Below are positions 41,930 to 53,809 of a DNA stretch of 64,000 bases, piece by piece. The DNA is taken from positions 90,572,579 through 90,636,578 of the forward strand of contig CM067369.1 of the NCBI GenBank assembly GCA_034401795.1, in the 5' to 3' direction. Below the pieces are notes generated by a model that saw only the letters and a list, made by a program, of their open reading frames with translations, made no database searches and had not been told where the DNA came from. Position 1 is the stretch's first letter; each line of letters starts with the position of its first letter. The DNA comes from Chaetoderma sp. LZ-2023a (Eukaryota > Mollusca > Caudofoveata > Chaetodermatida > Chaetodermatidae). A program made the position numbers and the translations under genes.

Positions 41930-44900
41930 CATATGGCTCATTCAATATGCACTGTCCACAGAAATATGAGCACATGCTTTTTTCATGTGCATTTGTTAGT
42001 GTTGCATTCTGACTTAGCAAGCAATCACATATTTTCCACACAAAATCCACCGGATCTAGTTCACCATGGCAAACTTTCTAAGCTTGAATTTGACAATACA
42101 CACGCAAACTGTGATATTGAGCAGCTGCAGATGTTGGGGGTAAGCCCTATGGCTCAACATATTTGGAGCTCTTCACCACCTCACACGCATTTTATCGCAA
42201 ACTGTCGAGTGTGTGTTCCTCAGAGCCATTGTAGATGATGACCAAAGCTTTCTCACTAACATCCAAAATATCCTATCGCTGACAGTCAGAGTGTGTCATC
42301 TTCTCAGCAAGCTGTACAAAATAATGTGGATTTCCAATAGCCTTCTATAGAACCACACTTATCCCAATACCATAGAGATGTGAGGTTGTATCACAACCCA
42401 ACATTGCATGGACAAACAAGTGTTTGGAGCAAAGTTCAATGCCTAAAGCTGCTTTGGTACTTTTTATGTCCTAGGAGCGATTTTTCGATGAGGTCTTCTT
42501 TGGCTCTGGTGTGAATGATAATGCCTTTGATTCCATATCTGCATGAAAGCATAGAAGGATTGAAAGGTCAGTATCATCCCCAACAACGACAGTTTCGACT
42601 GATTTTGCAGACTCAATAGCGGTTTGCATGATGAGCACATACGCATCTCATTTTGCATGAACTGTTCTGCAGCCGGCTTGCTTTAGTGTTTCACTTATCA
42701 GGTTTATAAACCTTTGCTTATTGGTTTTGTTGGCAAGGAATTCTTCCTTCTTGGACTTGTTCATCGGTTGCCTTGCGAAGTTCACTGTAGAACCAATCTT
42801 TGCCCCCCCCCCCCCCCCCCCCCGATCATCTCTGATGGGTTCCGTCCTTTATTGATGGGCCATTATCATAACCGTCTAACACAACAGTTGCATGTGTGTG
42901 TATGTCTTTAGTTGATATAGTCAACATACAACTGGCAAATGCGCTGGAATTCAAGTCCATTTGACCAAGGTATGCGCTGAAGCAAAGCCCGCACACGATG
43001 GCATTGACATAACCCAGACTAATCATTGAGTTTCTGTCATTCCTCTGCTTCTTGTCAGACATCCTGTCGTTTTTATATTCCGCATGAGGGCTTGTTAGAT
43101 GACTAGATCTGTTGAGAGACCACCCCAGTACCGGTCACTTCTTCTAATGACGTGATTTCCACTCATAAATCTGCTGTAAACGTTGGATTGTTACTCTCTT
43201 AGCTCGTCCATCATCTGGAGATAAACATAGGCTGACTTGGCATAATGGTTATGCCCAGCTGCAGCAAGAAATGGCAACATGTCTTGTACAGTCTGAAGAG
43301 GAAGCATCCAATTTCTAGTACGTTCAGCCTTGTTGAAATGCTGTGGTGTGTCAACCATATCAATGTATTGAAGCCATAGCTGCGCTGTCCTAAGGCTTTC
43401 CAAGTATTGTTTCTCATTCTCGACCGTTTCCTGAATATTGTCCAGGGACTTTGATTTAAGAAGTGCACCAATGGAGGACGTTCCAGAAAAGATATCATCC
43501 AACAGAATCCGAGTCACTGACAAATTACTGACTGGGCATGGTTGCTGATCCTGTTCTTCCTCTTGTGGTGGATCGGAATGATAAGCTTGTTGGTATGGCA
43601 AGTTGAGATTGAATGCATTCGCAACAAATACTGTGTGCAGGACTGCATCTACCAAAAGGTGCCCTCTGATTGCTCTTGAAAAAGCCTTACCAGTGAGCAT
43701 GTGCTTTATTGCATTGCTTGCAAACACTTGTTCAAAAAGCTCTTCCAGGCCAGACCCAACCATAAGATGACCAATGCAACCAAAGAAACTCATTTGAAGA
43801 TGGAATCCACCTAACCTCAGAACAGCAGATTCCAGGTTATTTCCAGTGGGTTCGGAATTGATGGTGGTTACCGTCGTTGGTCGCAGGTTCCCACTGGGGT
43901 TACCCAATACTGCTTTGCTTGTTCACAAACGAAGTGACAATAAGGTTATTGTTGATTTTCCTGGAAAATCTCCATCCTGGATCATTTGCATCATACCTGA
44001 CCAGGCAGGCCTTGGAGAATGCAGCAAAAGTGATGTCATAGAACATTAACCGTGGCTGTTCGATCAATATTTCCAACATATGCTAACTCCCTATAGGTCA
44101 ATGGGGTTGAACTCGTCGGCTGAGTTTTGAAGTATCGGATGCTGATCTTACCATCTTTAATATCTTCTGACGCTACAGTGACTCTAGGTCTGGCTTTACT
44201 GCGGAGTTGATCAGTAGTGATGGTAGCTATCAATCCCATTCCATGAAACGTGCCAGTTCTGTCAAGTGTGGCAATATTATGGTAAACATGTCAGCCATAG
44301 ACTGGTCTTGGTCACCAGTAGTAAAATCTGTTCAATTCCAAAAATCTGTTCAATTCCAAGTTTGTTTGGCCAGCGTGACGGTTAATGGGTTGATTATCAA
44401 GAAAATCTAAATATTTTATTCTTAGTCAGTGTCTATTTGTAGGCTGGGAGATGATTATTTTTGATTTGCCACTGGAATGACTGGCTCGGTTGCACCATAA
44501 CCGAGCCAGTCATTCCGGCGAAGGATTATATGGGGTGGTCATCTCTTGGCCTGCAAATGAACATATATCAAGACCACTGCATTGTCCACCATGGCAGGCT
44601 TGGCCTTCAGAGTGTTAAGCTGACACAGTGGTGGTTACTCCTGTAGTCTTGGCCCACTACAGACGTTATCTAAAGAAAACTTCGTACGAACACGCATGGG
44701 TGAAATCCAAAATCCAACCTCCAAAATCTGCCATCTTTTTATACTACACTCTCTTTTGTAACTCCAATTCTGCTCTTCTCTATGTTCTAAAAATACCTAT
44801 CCTAATCTCATCAATATTTATAATATTTTCATTGTTATTATTATTAATTACAAACTTATTTTTTCAATTATGTAAACCGCCTCTTGATTTGTAAAAATGA

Positions 44901-45290
44901 ACTGTATGTGTATGCAAAGGAAACACCAAAAGAAATATCTTAGAGCTCCCCAATTAATACGAAAAAACTATCTTTGTTTAACGTAAACCTATTCCATGGT
45001 TGACGCCAGAACATTCATATTTCTGCACCTCTGAGTACGAGCAGCTGAAACCATGTTCATGAAGAGTCGATGACAAAGCGAGATGAGATGCAGTGGTGAT
45101 GCATATGTACACTAAGCCCAAGCTGAAGAGGGCCGAGAACATGTGGCCTTGTGGCTTGCATAGTAGCCTGACCAATTGATGCCAGCTTAATATCAATTTG
45201 CTTGATCTTCAAAACATAAGATTGGAAGCTTGATTGAACCAATTTGGATGAGAAATAACGAAGTTTTTGCTGAAATTTTTTTTTTAATCC
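41930..45290 (-). pseudogene. Decayed member of a multicopy invertebrate family with a PIN/FEN-like nuclease motif
   Basis: Minus-strand blocks follow one after another. The N-terminal block has LRYFSSKLVQSSFQSYV and GPLQLGLSVHMHH. Then come NIATLDRTGTFHGMGLIATI; a long open stretch 43,907-43,191 (GGFHLQMSFFGCIGHLMVGS, AKSAYVYLQMMDELRE); NHVIRRSDRYWGGLSTDLVI; NIKTTGCLTRSRGMTETQ; DAYVLIMQTAIESAKSVETV followed by VVGDDTDLSILL; and LPPTSAAAQYHSLRVY. I recognise these in this order from large families of uncharacterised proteins in cnidarians and molluscs, some ending in a Cys-rich tail. The GDDTDL acidic block resembles PIN/XPG-type nucleases. It is broken: the blocks change frame, with in-frame stops after STDLVI and after GMTETQ, and a C-run at 42,804-42,822 interrupts it. 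Confidence 0.6.
44385..44622. mobile_element. Family B foldback MITE inside the nuclease-family unit
   Basis: ccactggaatgactggctcgg and ccgagccagtcattccggcg form the palindrome around a tgcaccat loop near 44,495. It separates the block ending near 44,320 from the N-terminal block near 45,000, so it inserted into, or into an intron of, the older gene. Confidence 0.7.
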
Positions 45291-45556
45291 ATTCACCAAT
45301 GAATTCCACGTCTCTCATTTTCAAGGCAATCATACACAATGGCGGACCCTAATTTGCATAATAATGCATTTTTGAGACGCTTCCCCCATGTATATTTGAC
45401 ATTTTTGTCATGTATTCTTGTACATCTCTTGACTTGATCCAAATGAAACACATTCTGTTGCAATTTGGTCCGGGTTGAGCCCCAATATTGCATATTGACA
45501 GGACTACAAATCAACACCATTATGTTAGCTTTATTTAGACATCAGAAAACCCTTCT

Positions 45557-45845
45557 GTGGAGCGATCTGACCTGTCACTCACATACACGACATCATACAC
45601 AGTTAGGTCACATGTCGGCTGATGTCACAATAATACAGTGATACGTATAATTCTGCCATGAAGACTGAACAGTCTGTCAAGTGTACGAATTGTGCGCCTG
45701 GTGGATTTACTGTTTAATCAAATCTGTTGAATACGTTTTAGACTAATTTGACTGGGAGCTGTTGCTGCAATGGGCGGCAACAGCTTTCAGTCATATTAGT
45801 TTCGAAATATTCAATGTATTTCTTATATATTAAGACTGTGAAATT
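45557..45845 (+). mobile_element. Family A variant MITE
   Basis: gcgatctgacctgtcactc start and the cgaattgtgcgcctggtgga variant seen also at 52.5 and 58.6 kb. The hairpin reads ttttagactaatttgactgg ... tcagtcatattagtttcgaa. Confidence 0.65.
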
Positions 45846-45904
45846 GATAGTATTAACTGATGATGACGACAGACTGCAGCATGTTCATAAGTGGGATTGA
45901 AGTA

Positions 45905-46210
45905 AAGATGTGGCTAAAATATTTGCTATTTGGCCAACAAAAATTGTATTTGCCTAATCTATTGGCTAACACATTACCAAAGCCAGATCTATCTTTATCT
46001 GTCTATCTAAATTCATTACACATCAGGGACCCAATCTCGCAGTATCCTTCAGGTGGAGTCTTTAAACGCCTGCTGTCATTGGTGGACAGCTTTAAATCTG
46101 ACAGCCAATCAGCCATTGATACATCAGCCGATGGGATTCCAACAATTTTACAACGTGATGTCGTACTCTGTTATTCTCCACAACTGGTCTCCGCAGTAGA
46201 GTTTGTGTAA
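45905..46210 (+). CDS. Possible coding remnant, about 100 residues, unknown
   Basis: The open frame (first ATG at 45,860, another at 45,908) gives KMWLKYLLFGQQKLYLPNLL, LPKPDLSLSVYLNSLHIRDP and SGGVFKRLLSLVDSFKSD, then a stop. It has an amphipathic, Leu-rich, protein-like pattern, and no MITE sequence overlaps it. It may be a last exon, a retrocopy fragment or part of an unrecognised transposon. No homologue came to mind. Confidence 0.3.
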   Translation, partial: KMWLKYLLFGQQKLYLPNLLANTLPKPDLSLSVYLNSLHIRDPISQYPSGGVFKRLLSLVDSFKSDSQSAIDTSADGIPTILQRDVVLCYSPQLVSAVEFV

Positions 46211-46289
46211 CAGTCTAGTGACCAATCTACCAGCTTTCCACACTCTTTCCACACAGAAGAAGTCTGTTTCATTAGCTTTTTCCTCTACC

Positions 46290-46503
46290 CTTTAACACTC
46301 ATATCAGCCTAAAACGGCTTCTGCAGTGGTCTTGAGAAATGCCCATTTGCAGACCAAGAGAAGACTGTTTTTGAAATTGTATCACTGGAGCCTGTCATTT
46401 CAGCGATAAATTTTCAAAAATAATCTCTTGGTCTGCAAATGGATATTTTCTATGAGAAAACTCAATTTTTTTTACAAATGTTAGGGTTATAAATGGTTAA
46501 AGA
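46290..46503. mobile_element. Family B foldback MITE
   Basis: ctttaacactcatatcagcc at the left. The right end gttagggttataaatggttaa keeps the TTAA end in weak form. Confidence 0.7.
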
Positions 46504-47429
46504 GCTCCAAAAAGTAACTTTGATATAAAAAAAGGAGGCAGGCAAAATACTTATTATTAGGCCCTTCATGCTGATACACATTTCTCTGGTAAACACTCAT
46601 GCCTGCTACGGCTTGGGGCACTACGGTAACTAGGTCTTTAAGGACCCATGCAAACTGTTAGATCGTGGAGAAGGTGGGGGGGGGGGTGCCTTAGACGTGA
46701 AGTTTGCGCACGGCGTAACAGCTAACATCGTTATCTTCACTGTGTGATCTTAATCCTAAGTTTCAGGATTGATCCCGCATTCAGGTATATGAATCGAGGA
46801 CACTAAGTGGAATGAAATAACTAATTCAGAAACCCGATAAATATTTCATATTTATAATTTATTTTGCCTTTTTTCTTCATAATTTGCATTTCAGTTTCTT
46901 GAAGTGAAATTCAATAATAATTTGATAATTTATGCTGAAATATGTCATGAACTATGGCATTTTATGAACCTATGATGATGATATTATTATTATTATGTAT
47001 TAAGATTTATTATACAACAAACATATAACACACAATACACACAATAAAATATATCTCTGTCGCTCTCACTCGTACAAATCATTACAAGAACACACTTTCA
47101 AGAACATCACTTCAGAAAAAAACATGATACTACGGATGAATGCGGCCAATGTGTACAAATACTGTCACCAATGAAATAGCATGCAACTTTCACCAAAACT
47201 CACAACAACACACCTACACTATACCATGACATAACAAGCCACCATCATTATGTTCAACAAACAATATTAACCGGAACATTTAGTATATAGATAGCACTAT
47301 TTTGCGAGCCTACTTATTTAGCAGGTCATAAATAAATAAACTGCATATTAAACATTTACGATTGCGATAGCGTGCACAGTAAACAAACATGAATTATGCC
47401 GGCCCTTCATTTATCTGTATTTAAAATGT
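46504..47429. other. Intergenic stretch, no gene seen
   Basis: A G-run at 46,675-46,687 and a short (ATT)n at 46,983-46,997. No coding block was recognised. Confidence 0.5.
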
Positions 47430-47611
47430 TAACTCTTTACTTACTAAATTTGGTAAAGTATAGAAAATATTTGCTTATTGAATGTTTATTTTCAGACCAA
47501 GAAAATATTTTTGAAAATTTATGACTGGAATGACTAACTCGGTTACCTAGTCCATGGTAAATTTTCAAAAATTAAGTTGTTGTGGCCTGCAGATGGACAA
47601 ACCTCAAGACA
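47430..47611. mobile_element. Family B foldback MITE, diverged
   Basis: ttcagaccaagaaaatattttt and aattaagttgttgtggcctgcaga arms, directly abutting the next family A copy. Confidence 0.55.
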
Positions 47612-48021
47612 TTTCACCTTTCCAGAGTATCCATCCATCATCTGACCTCGTATGACATCATAATCAGCTCAGCCCATGTATGATGACATCACAATCATTA
47701 CATCACAAAGGGTTCCATATAGACTGTCATCAAATCTCAAATAGTTCGACACGTTGTACGAATTGTATGTCTTTGTAATCCTTTGCTATTTAATAAACAT
47801 GGTGTTGAATATTTTGAAACTAATTTGACTGGGCGCTGTTGCTGCCTAGGCAGTAACTGCACCCAGTCAAATTAGTTTCAAAATATTCAACAGCGTATCA
47901 GTGTTTTTTTGGAAATTGATAGTCAGGTTGTTCAGAGCTCGATCGATTTCCACACGAGCGAGGTGTGGGTGGAGTTTAGCAAGATATGGGCGGGGCATAG
48001 CTAAAACTTGAAAGGTCCATT
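47612..48021 (+). mobile_element. Family A MITE, full length
   Basis: ttcacctttccagagtatcc to aacttgaaaggtccattg. GC box GGGCGGGGC near 47,990, AATAAAC near 47,795 and a hairpin centred near 47,848. Confidence 0.8.
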
Positions 48022-48034
48022 GCAGAGGCTGGGT

Positions 48035-48455
48035 TTGGCCGGCTTCATCGTGAAAGTGTTAATGGCTAAGCCGCTGTAGCAGCCTTTAGTAAGATCGGAT
48101 AAGTCCATTTGCAGGCCAAGAGATATTTTTGAAAATTTAACACTGGAATGACAACCTCAACAACCGAGCCAGTCACTCCCATGGTTAATTGTCCAAAAAT
48201 AGCCTCTTAGCTTCCAATATCTTTTACCATTTACCATCAAATTTGTTCAAGAAAATTTTTCTCATACAAAATGTGCATTTACAGACTAAGTGATTATTTT
48301 TGAACATTTACAACTGAAATGGTTGGCTCGGTTATCAAGCCAGTCATTCCAGTGGTAAATTTTCAAAAATTGCCTTTACTTGATCTGCAAATGGAGATTA
48401 TTTTCTACGACCAGTGCAGAGGCCATTTTTGACCAGCTTGAGTATTAAAGAATCA
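48035..48455. mobile_element. Two family B foldback MITEs in tandem
   Basis: 48,035-48,215 and 48,216-48,455. Both have the ccactggaatg/cattccagtgg palindrome type; the second is better kept (ggctcggttatcaagccagtcattccagtgg). Confidence 0.65.
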
Positions 48456-48819
48456 ACAATCTTACGACAATATTCAGTTCTCACTGCAATAAAAAATTGT
48501 GATTATTTTAAGAATCACATTGCTGAATGTTTTTACTGACATAGATACCCATCTTATTTCAATCAAAAATTCTTGCACAAATTCACGTGTATAGCTTTAG
48601 CAATGCAGATTAGCAATAACTTTGACCAATTTCATTTCTATTAAATCGCGCAAAATTAAAATGAAAGCAACAGATTATCAAACAAAGGAACAACAATTCA
48701 GGATAGTGTTAATACCTGTATAACACAGAGATGTTTTCATACTAAGTAAGGCAACACTGAGCAATGATCTCAATCCTCAACTAGAACCTGGCTACTACCT
48801 GACCCCATTGACGGCCATG

Positions 48820-48955
48820 ATTGGTCAAGAAAATAGCAATTTTTGCATAGTGAATGGTCATTTGCAGGCCAAGAGAAGACCATTTTGAAAATTTTTCACT
48901 AGAATAACTATAATTATCGAGCCAGTGATTCTAGTGGTAAATTTTCAACTAGATT
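48820..48955. mobile_element. Family B foldback MITE, right arm truncated
   Basis: atttgcaggccaagagaagacc ... agccagtgattctagtggtaaattttcaa, then unrelated sequence. Confidence 0.6.
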
Positions 48956-49290
48956 GAGTCAGGACTGTGTCCCACGTGTTAAGCCCTTTAGTTTTTCTCC
49001 ATAACACATGTCATGTGTGGCAGTGTCACGAAATAAGGATTTCTTAAAATAGTATACCCCTTGAATACTGAATGCAATGATGGTATAGATCATATCTAGT
49101 TTTATTACGACCGGACAAGTCCGTGATGAATTAAATGTCCGTTGAAAAACTAACATTTATGTACTTCTTGTGGCAAAATAAGCCAAGTCCAAACCTCGTA
49201 AAAATATATGAAATTATGATTGAGACTGGATGCAATGATGGCATAGATCAATTCTCTAAAGTTTTATTAAGATCGAATAAGTCCTTGATG
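48956..49290. other. Intergenic stretch with a short duplicated segment
   Basis: caatgatggtatagatcatatctagttttattacgacc near 49,074 is repeated as caatgatggcatagatcaattctctaaagttttattaagatc near 49,230. No gene was seen. Confidence 0.5.
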
Positions 49291-49679
49291 AATGGACCTT
49301 TCCATTTTTAGCTATGCACCGCCCATCACTAGCTAAGCTCCACCCACACCTCGACGTGTTGGGATTGATCGATCCCCAAATGCCCTAGCTATCAATTTCC
49401 TGAAAACTATATAGGGAAGCTGTTGAATATTTTGTAACTACTTTGACTGGGTGCTGTTGCTGCCTATGGCAGCAACAGCACCCAGTCAAATTAGTTTCAA
49501 AACATTCAACAGAATATTTATTAAATAGGAAAAGCCAACAATTTGTACAACAACGCATAGACCGTCTTCAAATATGCGTTCGTGACGTACTTATCGACGT
49601 CATTCATTATGGTGTCATTGTACACATCACGCAATTCATTATGACGTCATATGATGGGTGGGTACTCTGGAAAGGTGAA
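49291..49679 (-). mobile_element. Family A MITE, full length
   Basis: aatggacctttccattttta to actctggaaaggtgaac. The hairpin is nearly perfect, centred at tgcctatggcagc (49,463), and a CRE lies at 49,642-49,649. The 121-codon frame starting at 49,443 reads through this MITE and is not a gene. Confidence 0.8.
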
Positions 49680-49936
49680 CTGACATTCCTAGAGACCACT
49701 ATACAGACCAGTTTCGGCCGGCTTGGCCACATTAAAGGGTTAATTCAAAATATATATTCATGTTTTTTTGTCCTGGTTATTGCATTTTGGTTCATTCCTG
49801 CAAAATAAATTGACTACACTAAGACTTCATTATCTCCAATAAGATTCATAATTTTGAGTTTTGCTTTGCTATGTGCTATGTGTACACCAGTTAGTTAGCT
49901 TTTCCAAAAGGGTAAAAGCTTTGAATGACTGCCAAA

Positions 49937-50025
49937 ATGACTTATCCTAGTTGTGAGTCGACTTAACGACTTATACTAGTTGTGAGTCGACTTAACGACT
50001 TATACTAGTTGTGAGTTGCAACTAA
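49937..50025. repeat. Tandem repeat, 29 bp unit, about 3 copies
   Basis: Unit acttatactagttgtgagtc followed by gacttaacg. The last copy is incomplete. Confidence 0.8.
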
Positions 50026-50400
50026 AGAGTATACAAGTAGCTGGTACCAACTATAAATTACATTTTATACAAAACTGCTTATACTGCAAATTAAACGAAA
50101 TAAATATGTAAATTATTAAACCAATAGTAACCTAACAACAAATGTTGAACAAAATAAAGTAAGGTTGATAAACCTAACAAAAACAGAAAACAAACAAAAA
50201 CACTGTAAATGCATCAAAAAACATTGACCAAATGTTGATGTTATATCATAAGATGCTCTGGAACTGTTTCAACTCATTATTATGCGAATGTAAATCAAAC
50301 TTGTCTCTATTTGAAATTAGGGTAATCGTGGAAAAAGCGACCTATGGTAATTAGCAACTTGTTTTGTACAACATAATGACTATGGAGGTTGTAAAGAAGG

Positions 50401-50451
<51 letters not shown>

Positions 50452-50649
50452 GAACCATATATTATGGCTTAATTATGCTGTTTTAAATTTAGATTACATT
50501 TTTTAAACTGAATATTCCTGATATGAATTCATCCATTGTATAATATTTGTTGTATCTTTGCTAAACAGAAAAGCCCATAAAATATCCACGATAATATTGA
50601 ATAAATATACTCTTCTTACTGATAAGAGTTAGGATGTTGCATTATCTTT
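50026..50649. other. Intergenic stretch with (AAT)n
   Basis: An (AAT)n microsatellite occupies 50,403-50,451. The rest is AT-rich with no gene seen. Confidence 0.6.
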
Positions 50650-50793
50650 TAATCCTTTCACCAATGAATTCCACATCTCTCACTTTCAATGCAAACATAC
50701 AGGAAAACCGTTGAATATTTTGAAATTAAGGACTGGAAGAATGGCTTCCAGTCAAATTAATTTACTTTTTCAGGGATTTGTTGGTGAAATATT
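50650..50793. mobile_element. Family D foldback MITE
   Basis: ttaatcctttcaccaatgaa to ggatttgttggtgaaat, with a reduced core hairpin (ttgaaattaaggactgg). Confidence 0.6.
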
Positions 50794-51339
50794 TAAATAA
50801 CTTTAATAACACGCTATTTCTGTGAGTTTCGATTCTGGCCAGCCCACATGTGTATTTTAAACCAAAAACCAAAACAGTTCTTCGGGAACCCTAGGCAGCA
50901 ACGATCCTAACAGGTTTGGACAAGATCCTTTCTGTAAAACTGGAATATTATTGCCAGACATTTTTCAAATCATTTTTTCGATGACAACCCTTTGCGGCTA
51001 AAATCAATACACCTCTGGACAGCAAGCCCAACCGCCCACCACATTTTTGGTGACGATGTCTTTAGTTGAACCCGCGTTATTGCACTGGACACAAGCAAAC
51101 ATGGCTAATGTAAGTCCTGCGACCCTCCACTGCATCAATAATCCTGTGTTAAAAATAAACTGTACATCCTAAGCCTTTACAGGACAAATTTGGTCAAGAA
51201 AATCTAATTATTTCAAGGCCAAGAGAAGTTGTTGAATATTTTGAAATTAACTGATGAGAATGATGACATTTTTGGGTTGAATTTTGGATATTTTTTCGGA
51301 AGCGGAATATGTATGTAGCAGTTATATGAAATATGGTTT
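50794..51339. other. Intergenic stretch, mostly unique
   Basis: A short family B arm is recognisable near 51,190-51,235 (ggtcaagaaaatctaattat, ggccaagagaag). No gene was seen. Confidence 0.45.
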
Positions 51340-51930
51340 AGCTAAGCCCATAATGGTCACAATTTCTCAGTAAAATTCTGTAAATGTATATTTGCAGGCC
51401 AAGAGCAGACTATTTTTTAACATTTCTCACTACATGACAGGCTCAGTTATTGAGGCAGGCATTTCAGCGCAGTTTTCAAATAGTCTTCTCTTGGTCTGTA
51501 AATTGACACTCTATAAGCAAATATTTTGATTTTCCCAACTAAAGTTGGTCATTAATTGGATAATGATTACATACAGGTGCAGCTCTTTCTTGCCACCCAG
51601 GAGAACATCTATTAAGTATTACCGTGGATAGTTTTACGGAGACTGTTATTTATGATGGGAATCATGTATAGCAGACCACTGATAGACGATTCAGGGACAT
51701 AAAGTAGGCATGTGCGATTATTGACGAAAGCTGCAATGGTATTTAGAAATGTAAATTTGCAGGCCAAGAGAAGACTATTTTTTTAAAGTGTATCTCTAGA
51801 ATGACTGGCTCGATGATTAAGCCAGTCATTCAAATGATACATTTTCAAAAATAGTCTCCTCTTGGCCTGCAAACTGGCATACATTCATTGAGCAAAATGT
51901 CAATTTATGTGACCGATTGCATTAAAGAGT
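51340..51930. mobile_element. Two family B foldback MITEs
   Basis: About 51,380-51,510 (aggccaagagcagactatttttt ... tagtcttctcttggtctgtaa) and 51,725-51,880 (aggccaagagaagactatttt ... agtctcctcttggcctgcaa, loop cgatgattaag). The stretch between them was not recognised. Confidence 0.6.
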
Positions 51931-52381
51931 AATTAAAAAGTTGGTTTCTGAAATATTTTATGCAGCAGAAATTATTCCCGATTATTCGATTATTTAATTT
52001 TTAATCGTATAAATTCATGATTTAAAAAATAATCATGATTTTCGATTTAATCACAGGATCGTGCAAGCCTAGCATACAGTACCGACGAACATACAGTTAC
52101 ACTGTGTGGAGGTGAAGATAGTAGGACGCATTATATTCAGATTACATGTATATATGACATTGTAGAATGAGGTATCTATTGTCTGTAAAAAATATGGCAT
52201 AACGGTAGATATTGAGGAACCAATGGTAATATAGTACATCAAACATGAATATAAAATACGCACGGGTTGAAGTTAAGGTAGATGAGCCACTCGCTAGCAC
52301 AGCCAGTGACAAGTAAATTCTTATATCCCTATGATTTAGCCCTTACTCGCCAGATTTGGTTATTACATGCTCATACGCTAC
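51931..52381. other. Intergenic stretch, no gene seen
   Basis: AT-rich, with a small local palindrome around 51,980-52,060 (gattattcgatt, aataatcatgattttcgatt). Confidence 0.4.
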
Positions 52382-52776
52382 CTAATGGATGAATCTGATC
52401 TCTCTATCGAATATATGAGGTCATAATCAATTACATCACATGTAGGCCGACTTCACAATCATAAGTGACAGAAATATTCTGTCATGAAGCTGGAATAGTC
52501 TGTCAAGTGTACAAATTGTGTCTCTGATGTCAGATGGTTTAATATTTAATAACTATTCTGTTGAAAATCTTGAAACTAATTTGACTGGGTGCCATTGCAG
52601 TCATAGTCTGACAAGTGTACAAATTATCATAGGCAGTGAGAGCCCCAGTCAAATTAGTTTCAAAATATTCCACAGCTTACCTGTACAGGTACCTTGATAT
52701 TGGGATTCTGGGAATTTGGTGTGGGTGGGGTATAGGTAGAAATGGGCGGGGCATAGCTAGAAATGGATCTGTCTAT
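52382..52776 (+). mobile_element. Family A variant MITE with internal duplication
   Basis: gtctgacaagtgtacaaattatcatag, which duplicates the agtctgtcaagtgtacaaattg block at 52,496, sits in the hairpin loop near 52,600. A GC box lies near 52,743. Confidence 0.65.
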
Positions 52777-53160
52777 TACGAGCTCTTACTATACACTTCT
52801 ACCCTACACTGATACAAATTTAGAAAAGAACAGCATAACTGCAAGATAATTGTCAAATTCAAAGCGACTATCTGATTGGACCAAGTATTGCTACACAACC
52901 CTTTAGTCAGACTGATCTTTCCAGTCAAGTGCAGACGATAGGACATTCGAACACGACTCGGTCGACGTTTTCAAAAACACAGTGCTACCACATTGTATTC
53001 AGATGTCAAGCGAACACTTACTAAACAAAAATCTTGTGGTTTTTGAAAAAATATATCAAATGTACATAATTTGTTCTGACATAGGAAAATAAACTACACA
53101 ATTTGCTTACCAATACAATGATGCATCTCGAAAAAGATACTACTGACTTGCATGTGTATT
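52777..53160. other. Intergenic stretch, no gene seen
   Basis: No repeat family or coding block was recognised. Confidence 0.45.
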
Positions 53161-53300
53161 AAAGTCCAACAAGATTTGTCAAGAAAATTACAGCGAAACA
53201 TGTCAATTGGTAGTTCAAGAAGCGTATTTTTGTAGTTTACCGCTAGAATGATCAGCTCGGTTATCAATCCAGTCATTCCAGTGGTCAATTCATGTAGCAT
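53161..53300. mobile_element. Family B foldback MITE, diverged
   Basis: ttgtagtttaccgctagaat and cagtcattccagtggtcaatt around a ggttatcaatc loop. Confidence 0.5.
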
Positions 53301-53348
53301 TGGCTAATAATATGAGTCTTTGAGTCACAACTCCTGGACCAATCAATA

Positions 53349-53628
53349 GTACGGTAACTATACAGATAATCTGTTGAATATTTAGAAACTTTTGACAGCA
53401 CCCAGTTCAATGAGTTTCAAAATTTTCAACAATGTTTATTAAACAGTAAATCTAAACAGTAAATTCATCAACGATATACAATTCGTACACATGACGGACA
53501 ATTGCAGCTTCATGACTGAGAATTTCTTTCAATTATGATTGTGACGTCAGCGTACATGTGACATAATTTATTATGACGTCATATACTTGACAGACAGATC
53601 GATCGCATTCATCCATTACTAAAACATC
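53349..53628 (-). mobile_element. Family A variant MITE
   Basis: Short hairpin (tttgacagcacccagttcaatgag) and CREs at 53,542-53,549 and 53,574-53,581. The end reads gcattcatccatta. Confidence 0.65.
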
Positions 53629-53809
53629 TTTAGGGTGCTCTATATTGTTTCAGCAAAATTGTTTTGAAAATAACTTACCAGTTGCTTGCATCCGAATGAG
53701 GAGCCACAGAGACTCAGGAACACATACTATTTAGAACTACACCATATTCCTTTAAAAAAACTATCTGTATATATGAGATATGACCCGCATCATATTAGAC
53801 ACCATGACC

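Larger units (their letters stand above)
41430..45492 (-). mobile_element. Inverted-repeat-bounded unit carrying a decayed nuclease-family gene
   Basis: Left arm 41,430-41,675 and right arm 45,205-45,492 are inverted copies. Shared stretches include caaattgcaacagaat, atatacatgggggaag, gcaaattagggtccgcc and ttggttcaatcaag. The right arm has an extra segment of about 70 bp (45,270-45,338) that includes a family D fragment. The arms enclose a gene remnant read from right to left, whose N-terminal part runs into the right arm. This is the layout of a DNA transposon with long terminal inverted repeats, or of two head-on copies. No target duplication was resolved and no classic DDE transposase was recognised. 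Confidence 0.55.

Noticed and set aside
41705-42238. 177-codon plus-strand frame
   Set aside because: Lies antisense to the C-terminal blocks of the minus-strand nuclease-family gene (LPPTSAAAQYHSLRVY), so it is a shadow.
49443-49808. 121-codon plus-strand frame
   Set aside because: Most of it reads through a family A MITE, and similar frames occur in other copies (1,598-1,873; 38,876-39,097).
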